Shown here one piece after another: positions 1 through 12,043 of a stretch of 64,000 bases of DNA. Source of the stretch: Nemertoderma westbladi (taxonomy: Eukaryota > Xenacoelomorpha > Nemertodermatida > Nemertodermatidae); contig JAUCBJ010009146.1 of NCBI GenBank assembly GCA_032718475.1, positions 1 to 64,000 of the forward strand, written 5' to 3'. The position numbers were made by a program, and so were the translations under genes. The notes under the pieces were generated by a model. It was not told the origin of the DNA, made no database searches, and saw nothing but the letters and a program-made list of their open reading frames with translations. Every line of letters starts with the position of its first letter. The first letter of the stretch is position 1.

Positions 1-829
1 CAGGTACGGCCCGCCCCCCCTACTCCACTCTGCTCGCTTCCTCTCCAGTCCGATTTTCGCGTTTTTAGAATATTCGGTGACGGTTCTATTTAAACACTAT
101 TCTGTGAACACTGTAGATATTTCTCTATTACATTTTAATATTTTACATTTATTTATCAACTAAATTAAATTCACCTTGCTAAATTAAGACGTAACCATAC
201 AATTGCTATTTTCACTTAATTAACAGCTTTAATTTCTTTGCATTTCAGTTATTATTTTTTGCAGATTATAATATGAGAAATGTCTGAAATGCAGGTTAAA
301 GTAACCAATAATAACTGAAGATAAAATTACACGAAATAATTGTCACTGTGACCATAGTAATCAAATAAGTTTTTATACTGTAATATAAGCCTACATTTAC
401 GAATTATTTGGTCAGTCAGAATTATTTATTTAGATTTTAACCCCCCAGAACTACGTTTAATACCCGTCTGTCTGGTCTGTCTGTGTCCCTCATAAGTCGG
501 TCATTGGTCCATCGAAAATCCGTCAGTAGTCCGTCGGGTCTATCCCTTGCCTTGCCTAGTGTCACCGTACCCCGAATCCTTTTCAGGAGCGTGATACGCT
601 GACCAGCTCCGCTCGGCTGTCCATTGGTGTCTGTCGGTCTGCGAGAGAATGCAGCAGTGATGCTGCATATATATCACTCCGTCTAGTCGGTAAAGCGTCG
701 ACCCTTCAGCGTACCGCTCGCCCCTTGCCATCCCTTTTGGTGTTGGTCCTAAGGCAACTCAAACGGCTTATCTCGGGGTCGGCAAGGACTATTGATTTAT
801 TTGTTATTAGCAATCTAAAATTTACGACG

Positions 830-994
830 ATGACAGACAACTCCTTAATGGTAGCCCTACTATATGCTAAGGCTTCGCACAATTCGTGGCTCGCCCCACA
901 ATACCAACACTATTTGGACGGAAAAGTGACGAACTGGACCAATCTTTACCGCGGAATGAAGAAAGATTATAAAAAATTATACAGTGAAATTTAA
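830..994 (+). CDS. 54-codon reading frame repeated across the array (hypothetical small protein)
   Basis: An ATG-initiated frame of 54 codons (begins MTDNSLMVALLY, ends KKLYSEI) is present here and at 4985-5149, 5783-5947, 9886-10050, 10684-10848, 12334-12498, 13132-13296 and 14782-14946. A more diverged copy lies at 15387-15551, beyond the gap, and still has no stop; its changes include Ala to Thr, Leu to Ile and silent third-position changes. One copy (7433-7598) is broken by a one-base insertion. The peptide is rich in Tyr, Lys and Asn, with no signal peptide or membrane segment. I recognise no family. It could be a fragment of a transposon protein or simply an open frame inside a repeat. 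Whether it is translated is unknown. Confidence 0.3.
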   Translation: MTDNSLMVALLYAKASHNSWLAPQYQHYLDGKVTNWTNLYRGMKKDYKKLYSEI

Positions 995-1498
995 AATATT
1001 CAATTTCGTCAATATCTCGTACTCGTGATGTTTTTGATTAGCTTATAGTAACTATTAAATTTCAGCTAAGATATGGCCTACAGGTACATTTAAGCTAAGA
1101 TACAGATACATTTTAAGCTAAGATAGAGATATATTTATGCTAAGATAGAGATACATTCAAGCTGCAGTATACAGTAAGATACAGATTCACTTTAAAATTG
1201 GGCACGTTGAACACATGGTAAAACGGCCTTAACGAATGAAAGTTATAAAATAGCCGCCCATCCTAAGGAATATATATATAAATAACAAAGAATAAAATAG
1301 TAAGTTTGTGTACCAAATACGAGTTAAGAAAATGCGTTAATTTCGACCATTGTGTTTTTCCAACTGAAGAATACCAGAACCAGGTTTTCTTGTTAAAACC
1401 TGGTAGCCTATTCTTCCCATTAATGCAGACAGTATTGGGTTACAAATCAACATCAGAAAGCAATTTTTTAACCAACTAATATTAGTGAAAGCGGCTAC

Positions 1499-1915
1499 TG
1501 ACCGGACCCATTGAACGGACCCTTTGACCGGATCCATTGACCGAACCCTCTAAATACCGTATCGAAGCTTTACATATATTATATATTTGATTTATATTTT
1601 ACTTGTGTATTATTGACCGGACCCTTATTACCTCTACTTGGTGACCGGAGCCATTGACCGGACCCTTATTACCTCTACTTTGTGACCGAACCCTAAATTA
1701 TAGCTTTTTCTTTTTATGAACTGTTATAATCTGGGGTGAGTACAAAACAAAGACCCAATTAAGTGACCTGCATAATCTTGTAACCTTTCGTTTATTGTTT
1801 TGGTTCCCCCTGCTCTTTTACTAACCTGTTCCTTTAATGGCAATGGGTCCGGTCAATGGGTCCGGTCAACGGGTCCGGTCAACTGGTCCGGTCAATTGAG
1901 CAATGGGTCCGGTCA
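1499..1915. repeat. Clustered TGACCGGACCC motifs facing GGGTCCGGTCA motifs (left copy)
   Basis: Several copies of TGACCGGACCC (some with one change) lie between 1499 and 1690, and about five copies of its reverse complement GGGTCCGGTCA lie between 1843 and 1915. The two clusters face each other across about 150 bp of AT-rich DNA, so the region can fold back on itself. Homology with the right-hand copy (16058-16473) stops just after the last motif, so this may be a subterminal or terminal region of an unrecognised mobile element. Confidence 0.65.
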
Positions 1916-1937
1916 ATATAGCCTTTGCTTTAATGCA

Positions 1938-2300
1938 ATGACTGACGAAATGGATGCAATGCGTATGAATGTGTTAAAAATAAACTCAGAAAAGGTTTTG
2001 CATGAAGAAACTCTACCGATATCACCCACAGCCCACAGTATTCCAAGTGCCTTACCAAGCCATAAATCAGACAATGCTCCACGAGCAACTGTCAGGCAAC
2101 CTCCAACATTAGACGAAAGTTTAACTTTAAGATACTTCACTAATTGGAGGAAATCGTGGCATAATTATGCCACCATGATACAACTTCACAAACAAAAACG
2201 TGGCGAGCAATTGTCTGCATTTTTCGCATGTTGTTCACCAGGATTTCTTTCCCTGCTTCAACATGCCATCAATTCAATATTCCACAAAATAGTTCACTAG
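1938..2300 (+). pseudogene. Ty3/gypsy-like gag fragment
   Basis: An open frame of about 120 codons begins MTDEMDAMRMNVLKIN and contains, near its centre, a proline then LDESLTLRYFTNWRKSW followed by a stretch resembling the N-terminal part of the gag capsid region of invertebrate Ty3/gypsy elements (a hydrophobic core, then F..W...W..Y). No protease, reverse transcriptase or integrase follows; array repeat sequence resumes at about 2330. It is therefore a fragment. The family call rests on pattern recognition only. Confidence 0.35.
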
Positions 2301-2507
2301 TTCACTAGTACCCAAGGTATTGTCCGTGGTAATTTCCTGCACATTTAAGGCCCGGGTTCTTACCTTGAATCAATCCTCGCGCCCACGCGCTCAGGCCCTT
2401 CGCGATTTCAGGTACGGCCCGCCCCCCCTACTCCACTCTGCTCGCTTCCTCTCCACTCCGATTTTCGCGTTTTTTGAATATGTTGTTTAGGTTCAACAGT
2501 GTTGCAA

Positions 2508-2725
2508 TTCAGTTAATATAATGTAACTGATATATACTGTAGGAACTCAGTTAATATAATGTAACTGATATATACTGTAGGAACTCAGTTAATATAATGT
2601 AACTGATATATACTGTAGGAACTCAGTTAATATAATGTAACTGTTATATACTGTAGGAACTTAGTTAATATAATGTAACTGATATATACTGTAGGAACTC
2701 AGTTAATATAATACAAGTTAATGTT
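2508..2725. repeat. 38-bp minisatellite
   Basis: About five and a half tandem copies of a 38-bp unit built around AGTTAATATAATGTAACTG followed by ATATATACTGTAGGAACTC. Copies differ by single bases (for example gatatata versus gttatata). It marks the point where the left flank joins the first array block. Confidence 0.9.
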
Positions 2726-4694
2726 ATATTTTGTTTATGTTTGTTTGTAAATGTAACTGATATAATTGATTAAAGTTTAATAGGAAAATGAATTGATTTA
2801 TTTAGTTTCATTTATATGAAGATAAAATTACACAAAATAATTGTCACTGTGACCATAGTAATCAAATGAGTTTTTTATACTGTAATATAAGCCTACATTT
2901 ACGAATTATTTGGTAAGTCAGAATTATTTATTTAGATTTTAACCCCCCAGAACTACGTTTAATACCCGTCTGTCTGGTCTGTCTGTGTCCCTCATAAGTC
3001 GGTCATTGGTCCATCGAAAATCCGTCAGTAGTCCGTCGGGTCTATCCCTTACTTTGCCTAGTGTCACCGTACCCCGAATCCTTTTCAGGCTCGTGATACG
3101 CTGACCAGCTCCGCTTGCCTGTCCATTGGTGTCTGTCGGTCTGCGAGAGAATGCAGCAGTGATGCTGCATATATATCACTCCGTCTAGTCGGTAAAGCTT
3201 CGACCCTTCAGCGTACCGCTCGCCCCTTGCCATCCCTTTTGGTGTTGGTCCTAAGGCAACTCAAACGGCTTATCTCGGGGTCGGCAAGGACTATTGATTT
3301 ATTTGAGACATTTAAGGCCCGGGTTCTTACCTTGAATCAATCCTCGCGCCCACGCGCTCAGGCCCTTCGCGATTTCAGGTACGGCCCGCCCCCCCAACTC
3401 CACTCTGCTCGCTTCCTCTCCACTCCGATTTTCGCGTTTTTAGAATATTCGGTGACGGTTCTATTTAAACACTATTCTGTAAACACTGTAGATATTTCTC
3501 TATTACATTTTAATATTTTACATTTATTTATCAACTAAATTAAATTCACCTTGCTAAATTAAGACGTAAACATACAATTGCTATTTTCACTTAATTAACA
3601 GCTTTAATTTCTTTGCATTTCAGTTATTATTTTTTGCAGATTATAATATGAGAAATGTCTGAAGTAGCCTAAACATAAAGGTCGACGTTATTAGATAATT
3701 AATTTTACATTGAACGTCATTTGCGACAAATCAATAAACAATATTTGAATCCAGAATTAGTTGTCCTACATTTTGTATTTTTAGCATAAATTTTTTACAC
3801 AACTGCGCATATCTGAAGTTATGAATCAATGAGATACAATTATTGGTAAGAAATCTAATTTTCAGTTCGGTTTCTAGTTATCTAAAAGCTCATAGCCGTG
3901 AACGAGAAACTCACGGGAGGCAACCCGAAGACTCATCAATCTTGGCTGTTATCTGTAAGGCAGAGAGGGCACCACACTTACTCCCAATGTTGAATAATCA
4001 TCACTAGCCAACCTCTTTCTTTACTCCCCCCAAATTCCAGGTTCCCATATCGATATATTAATAAAAATTATTAATAATAATAATAATAATTTGCGCTCAG
4101 TAGTAACAAAACATTTTATACTTGGGTTGCTTGGCGCGGCAGTACTGTGGTGTGCGTTGCAGTACTGTGATGTTCTAGAATAGCGAAAAAAAATGAAGAG
4201 AGCTGCTGAGCTGAAGGTTTAAGAAGACGGTTGAACCGAGCCCGAACATCACGTCAGGCAAACGAGACTTACCGCTGCGCCGGTACTTCACTTTCCGTTC
4301 ACTAGTACCCAAGGTATTGTCCGTGGTAATTTCCTGCACATTTAAGGCCCGGGTTCTTACCTTGAATCAATCCTCGCGCCCACGCGCTCAGGCCCTTCGC
4401 GATTTCAGGTACGGCCCGCCCCCCCTACTCCACTCTGCTCGCTTCCTCTCCACTCCGATTTTCGCGTTTTTAGAATATTCGGTGACGGTTAGATTTTAAC
4501 CCCCCAGAACTACGTTTAATACCCGTCTGTCTGGTCTGTCTGTGTCCCTCATAAGTCGGTCATTGGTCAGTCAGAATTATTTATTTAGATTTTAACCCCC
4601 AAGAACTACGTTTAATACCCGTCTGTCTGGTCTGTCTGTGTCCCTCATATGTCGGTCATTGGTCCATCGAAAATCCGTCAGTAGTCCGCCGGGT

Positions 4695-7142
4695 CTATCC
4701 CTTACTTTGCCTAGTGTCACCGTACCCCGAATCCTTTTCAGGCGCGTGATACGCTGACCAGCTCCGCTCGGCTGTCCATTGGTGTCTGTCGGTCTGCGAG
4801 AGAATGCAGCAGTGATGCTGCATATATATCACTCCGTCTAGTCGGTAAAGCTTCGACCCTTCAGCGTACCGCTCGCCCCTTGCCATCCCTTTTGGTGTTG
4901 GTCCTAAAGCAACTCAAACGGCTTATCTCGGGGTCGGCAAGGACTATTGATTTATTTGTTATTAGCAATCTAAAATTTACGACGATGACAGACAACTCCT
5001 TAATGGTAGCCCTACTATATGCTAAGGCTTCGCACAATTCGTGGCTCGCCCCACAATACCAACACTATTTGGACGGAAAAGTGACGAACTGGACCAATCT
5101 TTACCGCGAAATGAAGAAAGATTATAAAAAATTATACAGTGAAATTTAAAATAAAAGTGACGATTTGAAAAGTGACGATATTTTGTTTATGTTTGTTTGT
5201 AAATGTAACTGATATAATTGATTAAAGTTTAATAGGAAAATGAATTGATTTATTTAGTTTCATTTATATGAAGATAAAATTACACGAAATAATTGTCACT
5301 GTGACCATAGTAATCAAATAAGTTTTTATACTGTAATATAAGCCTACATTTACGAATTATTTGGTCAGTCAGAATTATTTATTTAGATTTTAACCCCCAA
5401 GAACTACGTTTAATACCCGTCTGTCTGGTCTGTCTGTGTCCCTCATAAGTCGGTCATTGGTCCATCGAAAATCCGTCAGTAGTCCGCCGGGTCTATCCCT
5501 TACTTTGCCTAGTGTCACCGTACCCCGAATCCTTTTCAGGCGCGTGATACGCTGACCAGCTCCGCTCGGCTGTCCATTGGTGTCTGTCGGTCTGCGAGAG
5601 AATGCAGCAGTGATGCTGCATATATATCACTCCGTCTAGTCGGTAAAGCTTCGACCCTTCAGCGTACCGCTCGCCCCTTGCCATCCCTTTTGGTGTTGGT
5701 CCTAAAGCAACTCAAACGGCTTATCTCGGGGTCGGCAAGGACTATTGATTTATTTGTTATTAGCAATCTAAAATTTACGACGATGACAGACAACTCCTTA
5801 ATGGTAGCCCTACTATATGCTATGGCTTCGCACAATTCGTGGCTCGCCCCACAATACCAACACTATTTGGACGGAAAAGTGACGAACTGGACCAATCTTT
5901 ACCGCGAAATGAAGAAAGATTATAAAAAATTATACAGTGAAATTTAAAATAAAAGTGACGATTTGAAAAGTGACGATTTTATTATCTTATACAACATGTA
6001 ACCTACATGTACACACATGGTTAAGGTTAGAACTCAATAGAAGCACAAAAAAATTATTAATAATAATAATAATAATTTGCGCTCAGTAGTAACAAAACAT
6101 TTTATACTTGGGTTGCTTGGCGCGGCAGTACTGTGGTGTGCGTTGCAGTACTGTGATGTTCTAGAATAGCGAAAAAAAATGAAGAGAGCTGCTGAGCTGA
6201 AGGTTTAAGAAGACGGTTGAACCGAGCCCGAACATCACGTCAGGCAAACGAGACTTACCGCTGCGCCGGTACTTCACTTTCCGTTCACTAGTACCCAAGG
6301 TATTGTCCGTGGTAATTTCCTGCACATTTAAGGCCCGGGTTCTTACCTTGAATCAATCCTCGCGCCCACGCGCTCAGGCCCTTCGCGATTTCAGGTACGG
6401 CCCGCCCCCCCTACTCCACTCTGCTCGCTTCCTCTCCACTCCGATTTTCGCGTTTTTAGAATATTCGGTGACGGTTCTATTTAAACACTATTCTGTAAAC
6501 ACTGTAGATATTTCTCTATTACATTTTAATATTTTACATTTATTTATCAACTAAATTAAATTCACCTTGCTAAATTAAGACGTAAACATACAATTGCTAT
6601 TTTCACTTAATTAACAGCTTTAATTTCTTTGCATTTCAGTTATTATTTTTTGCAGATTATAATATGAGAAATGTCTGAAGTAGCCTAAACATAAAGGTCG
6701 ACGTTATTAGATAATTAATTTTACATTGAACGTCGATCACCATGGGTGATCTTCCACAGCAAACCCTTCCACTCTGTTTCCTAAAGGAATGCCTGTTCAC
6801 CACCATGGGTGATCTTCCACAGTAAACCCATCCACTCTGTTTCCTAAGAGTACTAGTTCTAGTTCCTAGGAACTAGGAAAATTCTAGTTTTCAAAAATTT
6901 GTGCCCAAACATGTCATCAGCAGAGGAGATAAGTACCGCAAAACTCCGCCATGGTGCATTTAAAGGTCAAGTTACCAGGAAAATGAAATCCCGCTATAAA
7001 TTAATTAATATTTTAACAAATCAAGCAGTTGAAGAGCAGACAGCCCAGTCACTTTCTGAGTTAAATTCTCTTAAAGCTGGCGCTGAGGAGGCTTACATAA
7101 AATTCCAAAGTCCATCGAAAATCCGTCAGTAGTCCGCCGGGT
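4695..7142. repeat. Array block B, copy 1 (2448 bp)
   Basis: Order inside the block: a GC-rich module with pyrimidine runs; the 54-codon frame; a second such pair 798 bp on; an (AAT)n-bearing module (about 6050-6290) containing duplicated GCAGTACTGTG; the CCCGGGTTCTTACC module (6325-6660); a 62-bp direct repeat (6735-6845) containing the palindrome ATCACCATGGGTGAT; and a gag-like fragment (6911-7132). Copies 2 and 3 are at 9596-12043 and 12044-14491. Confidence 0.85.
6911..7132 (+). pseudogene. BEL/Pao-like gag N-terminal fragment (3 copies)
   Basis: The open frame starts MSSAEEISTAKLRHGAFKGQ and runs about 73 codons before entering array sequence at the shared CATCGAAAATCCGTCAG. The pattern R-x-G-x-x-K-G followed by a charged amphipathic helix resembles the N-terminal DUF1759-type region of BEL/Pao gag proteins. 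Identical fragments are at 11812-12033 and 14260-14481. The last codons come from the repeat, not from gag. Family assignment is tentative. Confidence 0.35.
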
Positions 7143-9595
7143 CTATCCCTTACTTTGCCTAGTGTCACCGTACCCCGAATCCTTTTCAGGCGCGTGATAC
7201 GCTGACCAGCTCCGCCCGGCTGTCCATTGGTGTCTGTCGGTCTGCGAGAGAATGCAGCAGTGATGCTGCATATATATCACTCCGTCTAGTCGGTAAAGCT
7301 TCGACCCTTCAGCGTACCGCTCGCCCCTTGCCATCCCTTTTGGTGTTGGTCCTAAAGCAACTCAAACGGCTTATCTCGGGGTCGGCAAGGACTATTGATT
7401 TATTTGTTATTAGCAATCTAAAATTTACGACGATGACAGACAACTCCTTAATGGTAGCCCTACTATAATGCTAAGGCTTCGCACAATTCGTGGCTCGCCC
7501 CACAATACCAACACTATTTGGACGGAAAAGTGACGAACTGGACCAATCTTTACCGCGAAATGAAGAAAGATTATAAAAAATTATACAGTGAAATTTAAAA
7601 TAAAAGTGACGATTTGAAAAGTGACGATATTTTGTTTATGTTTGTTTGTAAATGTAACTGATATAATTGATTAAAGTTTAATAGGAAAATGAATTGATTT
7701 ATTTAGTTTCATTTATATGAAGATAAAATTACACAAAATAATTGTCACTGTGACCATAGTAATCAAATGAGTTTTTTATACTGTAATATAAGCCTACATT
7801 TACGAATTATTTGGTCAGTCAGAATTATTTATTTAGATTTTAACCCCCCAGAACTACGTTTAATACCCGTCTGTCTGGTCTGTCTGTGTCCCTCATAAGT
7901 CGGTCATTGGTCCATCGAAAATCCGTCAGTAGTCCGTCGGGTCTATCCCTTACTTTGCCTAGTGTCACCGTACCCCGAATCCTTTTCAGGCTCGTGATAC
8001 GCTGACCAGCTCCGCTTGCCTGTCCATTGGTGTCTGTCGGTCTGCGAGAGAATGCAGCAGTGATGCTGCATATATATCACTCCGTCTAGTCGGTAAAGCT
8101 TCGACCCTTCAGCGTACCGCTCGCCCCTTGCCATCCCTTTTGGTGTTGGTCCTAAGGCAACTCAAACGGCTTATCTCGGGGTCGGCAAGGACTATTGATT
8201 TATTTGAGACATTTAAGGCCCGGGTTCTTACCTTGAATCAATCCTCGCGCCCACGCGCTCAGGCCCTTCGCGATTTCAGGTACGGCCCGCCCCCCCAACT
8301 CCACTCTGCTCGCTTCCTCTCCACTCCGATTTTCGCGTTTTTAGAATATTCGGTGACGGTTCTATTTAAACACTATTCTGTAAACACTGTAGATATTTCT
8401 CTATTACATTTTAATATTTTACATTTATTTATCAACTAAATTAAATTCACCTTGCTAAATTAAGACGTAAACATACAATTGCTATTTTCACTTAATTAAC
8501 AGCTTTAATTTCTTTGCATTTCAGTTATTATTTTTTGCAGATTATAATATGAGAAATGTCTGAAGTAGCCTAAACATAAAGGTCGACGTTATTAGATAAT
8601 TAATTTTACATTGAACGTCATTTGCGACAAATCAATAAACAATATTTGAATCCAGAATTAGTTGTCCTACATTTTGTATTTTTAGCATAAATTTTTTACA
8701 CAACTGCGCATATCTGAAGTTATGAATCAATGAGATACAATTATTGGTAAGAAATCTAATTTTCAGTTCGGTTTCTAGTTATCTAAAAGCTCATAGCCGT
8801 GAACGAGAAACTCACGGGAGGCAACCCGAAGACTCATCAATCTTGGCTGTTATCTGTAAGGCAGAGAGGGCACCACACTTACTCCCAATGTTGAATAATC
8901 ATCACTAGCCAACCTCTTTCTTTACTCCCCCCAAATTCCAGGTTCCCATATCGATATATTAATAAAAATTATTAATAATAATAATAATAATTTGCGCTCA
9001 GTAGTAACAAAACATTTTATACTTGGGTTGCTTGGCGCGGCAGTACTGTGGTGTGCGTTGCAGTACTGTGATGTTCTAGAATAGCGAAAAAAAATGAAGA
9101 GAGCTGCTGAGCTGAAGGTTTAAGAAGACGGTTGAACCGAGCCCGAACATCACGTCAGGCAAACGAGACTTACCGCTGCGCCGGTACTTCACTTTCCGTT
9201 CACTAGTACCCAAGGTATTGTCCGTGGTAATTTCCTGCACATTTAAGGCCCGGGTTCTTACCTTGAATCAATCCTCGCGCCCACGCGCTCAGGCCCTTCG
9301 CGATTTCAGGTACGGCCCGCCCCCCCTACTCCACTCTGCTCGCTTCCTCTCCACTCCGATTTTCGCGTTTTTAGAATATTCGGTGACGGTTAGATTTTAA
9401 CCCCCCAGAACTACGTTTAATACCCGTCTGTCTGGTCTGTCTGTGTCCCTCATAAGTCGGTCATTGGTCAGTCAGAATTATTTATTTAGATTTTAACCCC
9501 CAAGAACTACGTTTAATACCCGTCTGTCTGGTCTGTCTGTGTCCCTCATATGTCGGTCATTGGTCCATCGAAAATCCGTCAGTAGTCCGCCGGGT
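7143..9595. repeat. Array block A, complete copy (2453 bp)
   Basis: This shares its first 800 bp and its CCCGGGTTCTTACC module with block B but lacks the gag-like fragment. Instead it has a unique segment (about 8615-8960) with no recognisable coding content. A truncated copy occupies about 2730-4694; 7943-9595 aligns with 3042-4694 at an offset of 4901. Confidence 0.85.
7433..7598 (+). pseudogene. Frameshifted copy of the 54-codon repeat frame
   Basis: This copy of the array's small frame carries one extra base near 7467 (ctactataatgc instead of ctactatatgc), which shifts the frame after about twelve codons. All other copies in the window remain open. Confidence 0.6.
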
Positions 9596-12043
9596 CTATC
9601 CCTTACTTTGCCTAGTGTCACCGTACCCCGAATCCTTTTCAGGCGCGTGATACGCTGACCAGCTCCGCTCGGCTGTCCATTGGTGTCTGTCGGTCTGCGA
9701 GAGAATGCAGCAGTGATGCTGCATATATATCACTCCGTCTAGTCGGTAAAGCTTCGACCCTTCAGCGTACCGCTCGCCCCTTGCCATCCCTTTTGGTGTT
9801 GGTCCTAAAGCAACTCAAACGGCTTATCTCGGGGTCGGCAAGGACTATTGATTTATTTGTTATTAGCAATCTAAAATTTACGACGATGACAGACAACTCC
9901 TTAATGGTAGCCCTACTATATGCTAAGGCTTCGCACAATTCGTGGCTCGCCCCACAATACCAACACTATTTGGACGGAAAAGTGACGAACTGGACCAATC
10001 TTTACCGCGAAATGAAGAAAGATTATAAAAAATTATACAGTGAAATTTAAAATAAAAGTGACGATTTGAAAAGTGACGATATTTTGTTTATGTTTTTTTG
10101 TAAATGTAACTGATATAATTGATTAAAGTTTAATAGGAAAATGAATTGATTTATTTAGTTTCATTTATATGAAGATAAAATTACACGAAATAATTGTCAC
10201 TGTGACCATAGTAATCAAATAAGTTTTTATACTGTAATATAAGCCTACATTTACGAATTATTTGGTCAGTCAGAATTATTTATTTAGATTTTAACCCCCA
10301 AGAACTACGTTTAATACCCGTCTGTCTGGTCTGTCTGTGTCCCTCATAAGTCGGTCATTGGTCCATCGAAAATCCGTCAGTAGTCCGCCGGGTCTATCCC
10401 TTACTTTGCCTAGTGTCACCGTACCCCGAATCCTTTTCAGGCGCGTGATACGCTGACCAGCTCCGCTCGGCTGTCCATTGGTGTCTGTCGGTCTGCGAGA
10501 GAATGCAGCAGTGATGCTGCATATATATCACTCCGTCTAGTCGGTAAAGCTTCGACCCTTCAGCGTACCGCTCGCCCCTTGCCATCCCTTTTGGTGTTGG
10601 TCCTAAAGCAACTCAAACGGCTTATCTCGGGGTCGGCAAGGACTATTGATTTATTTGTTATTAGCAATCTAAAATTTACGACGATGACAGACAACTCCTT
10701 AATGGTAGCCCTACTATATGCTATGGCTTCGCACAATTCGTGGCTCGCCCCACAATACCAACACTATTTGGACGGAAAAGTGACGAACTGGACCAATCTT
10801 TACCGCGAAATGAAGAAAGATTATAAAAAATTATACAGTGAAATTTAAAATAAAAGTGACGATTTGAAAAGTGACGATTTTATTATCTTATACAACATGT
10901 AACCTACATGTACACACATGGTTAAGGTTAGAACTCAATAGAAGCACAAAAAAATTATTAATAATAATAATAATAATTTGCGCTCAGTAGTAACAAAACA
11001 TTTTATACTTGGGTTGCTTGGCGCGGCAGTACTGTGGTGTGCGTTGCAGTACTGTGATGTTCTAGAATAGCGAAAAAAAATGAAGAGAGCTGCTGAGCTG
11101 AAGGTTTAAGAAGACGGTTGAACCGAGCCCGAACATCACGTCAGGCAAACGAGACTTACCGCTGCGCCGGTACTTCACTTTCCGTTCACTAGTACCCAAG
11201 GTATTGTCCGTGGTAATTTCCTGCACATTTAAGGCCCGGGTTCTTACCTTGAATCAATCCTCGCGCCCACGCGCTCAGGCCCTTCGCGATTTCAGGTACG
11301 GCCCGCCCCCCCTACTCCACTCTGCTCGCTTCCTCTCCACTCCGATTTTCGCGTTTTTAGAATATTCGGTGACGGTTCTATTTAAACACTATTCTGTAAA
11401 CACTGTAGATATTTCTCTATTACATTTTAATATTTTACATTTATTTATCAACTAAATTAAATTCACCTTGCTAAATTAAGACGTAAACATACAATTGCTA
11501 TTTTCACTTAATTAACAGCTTTAATTTCTTTGCATTTCAGTTATTATTTTTTGCAGATTATAATATGAGAAATGTCTGAAGTAGCCTAAACATAAAGGTC
11601 GACGTTATTAGATAATTAATTTTACATTGAACGTCGATCACCATGGGTGATCTTCCACAGCAAACCCTTCCACTCTGTTTCCTAAAGGAATGCCTGTTCA
11701 CCACCATGGGTGATCTTCCACAGTAAACCCATCCACTCTGTTTCCTAAGAGTACTAGTTCTAGTTCCTAGGAACTAGGAAAATTCTAGTTTTCAAAAATT
11801 TGTGCCCAAACATGTCATCAGCAGAGGAGATAAGTACCGCAAAACTCCGCCATGGTGCATTTAAAGGTCAAGTTACCAGGAAAATGAAATCCCGCTATAA
11901 ATTAATTAATATTTTAACAAATCAAGCAGTTGAAGAGCAGACAGCCCAGTCACTTTCTGAGTTAAATTCTCTTAAAGCTGGCGCTGAGGAGGCTTACATA
12001 AAATTCCAAAGTCCATCGAAAATCCGTCAGTAGTCCGCCGGGT
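9596..12043. repeat. Array block B, copy 2
   Basis: Nearly base-for-base copy of 4695-7142. One visible difference is a T for G in the poly-T stretch near 10096 (tgtttttttgt versus tgtttgtttgt). Confidence 0.85.

Noticed and set aside
540-731. 63-codon minus-strand frame (starts MARGERYAEG) repeated throughout the array
   Set aside because: Present in every copy only because the repeat is copied. It overlaps the other small frame on the opposite strand and has low-information composition. Not supported as a gene.
3227-3538. 83- to 103-codon frames starting MPSLLVLVL or MSVVISCTF in the array
   Set aside because: They begin at non-ATG codons, change length between copies according to module junctions and run into AT-rich DNA.
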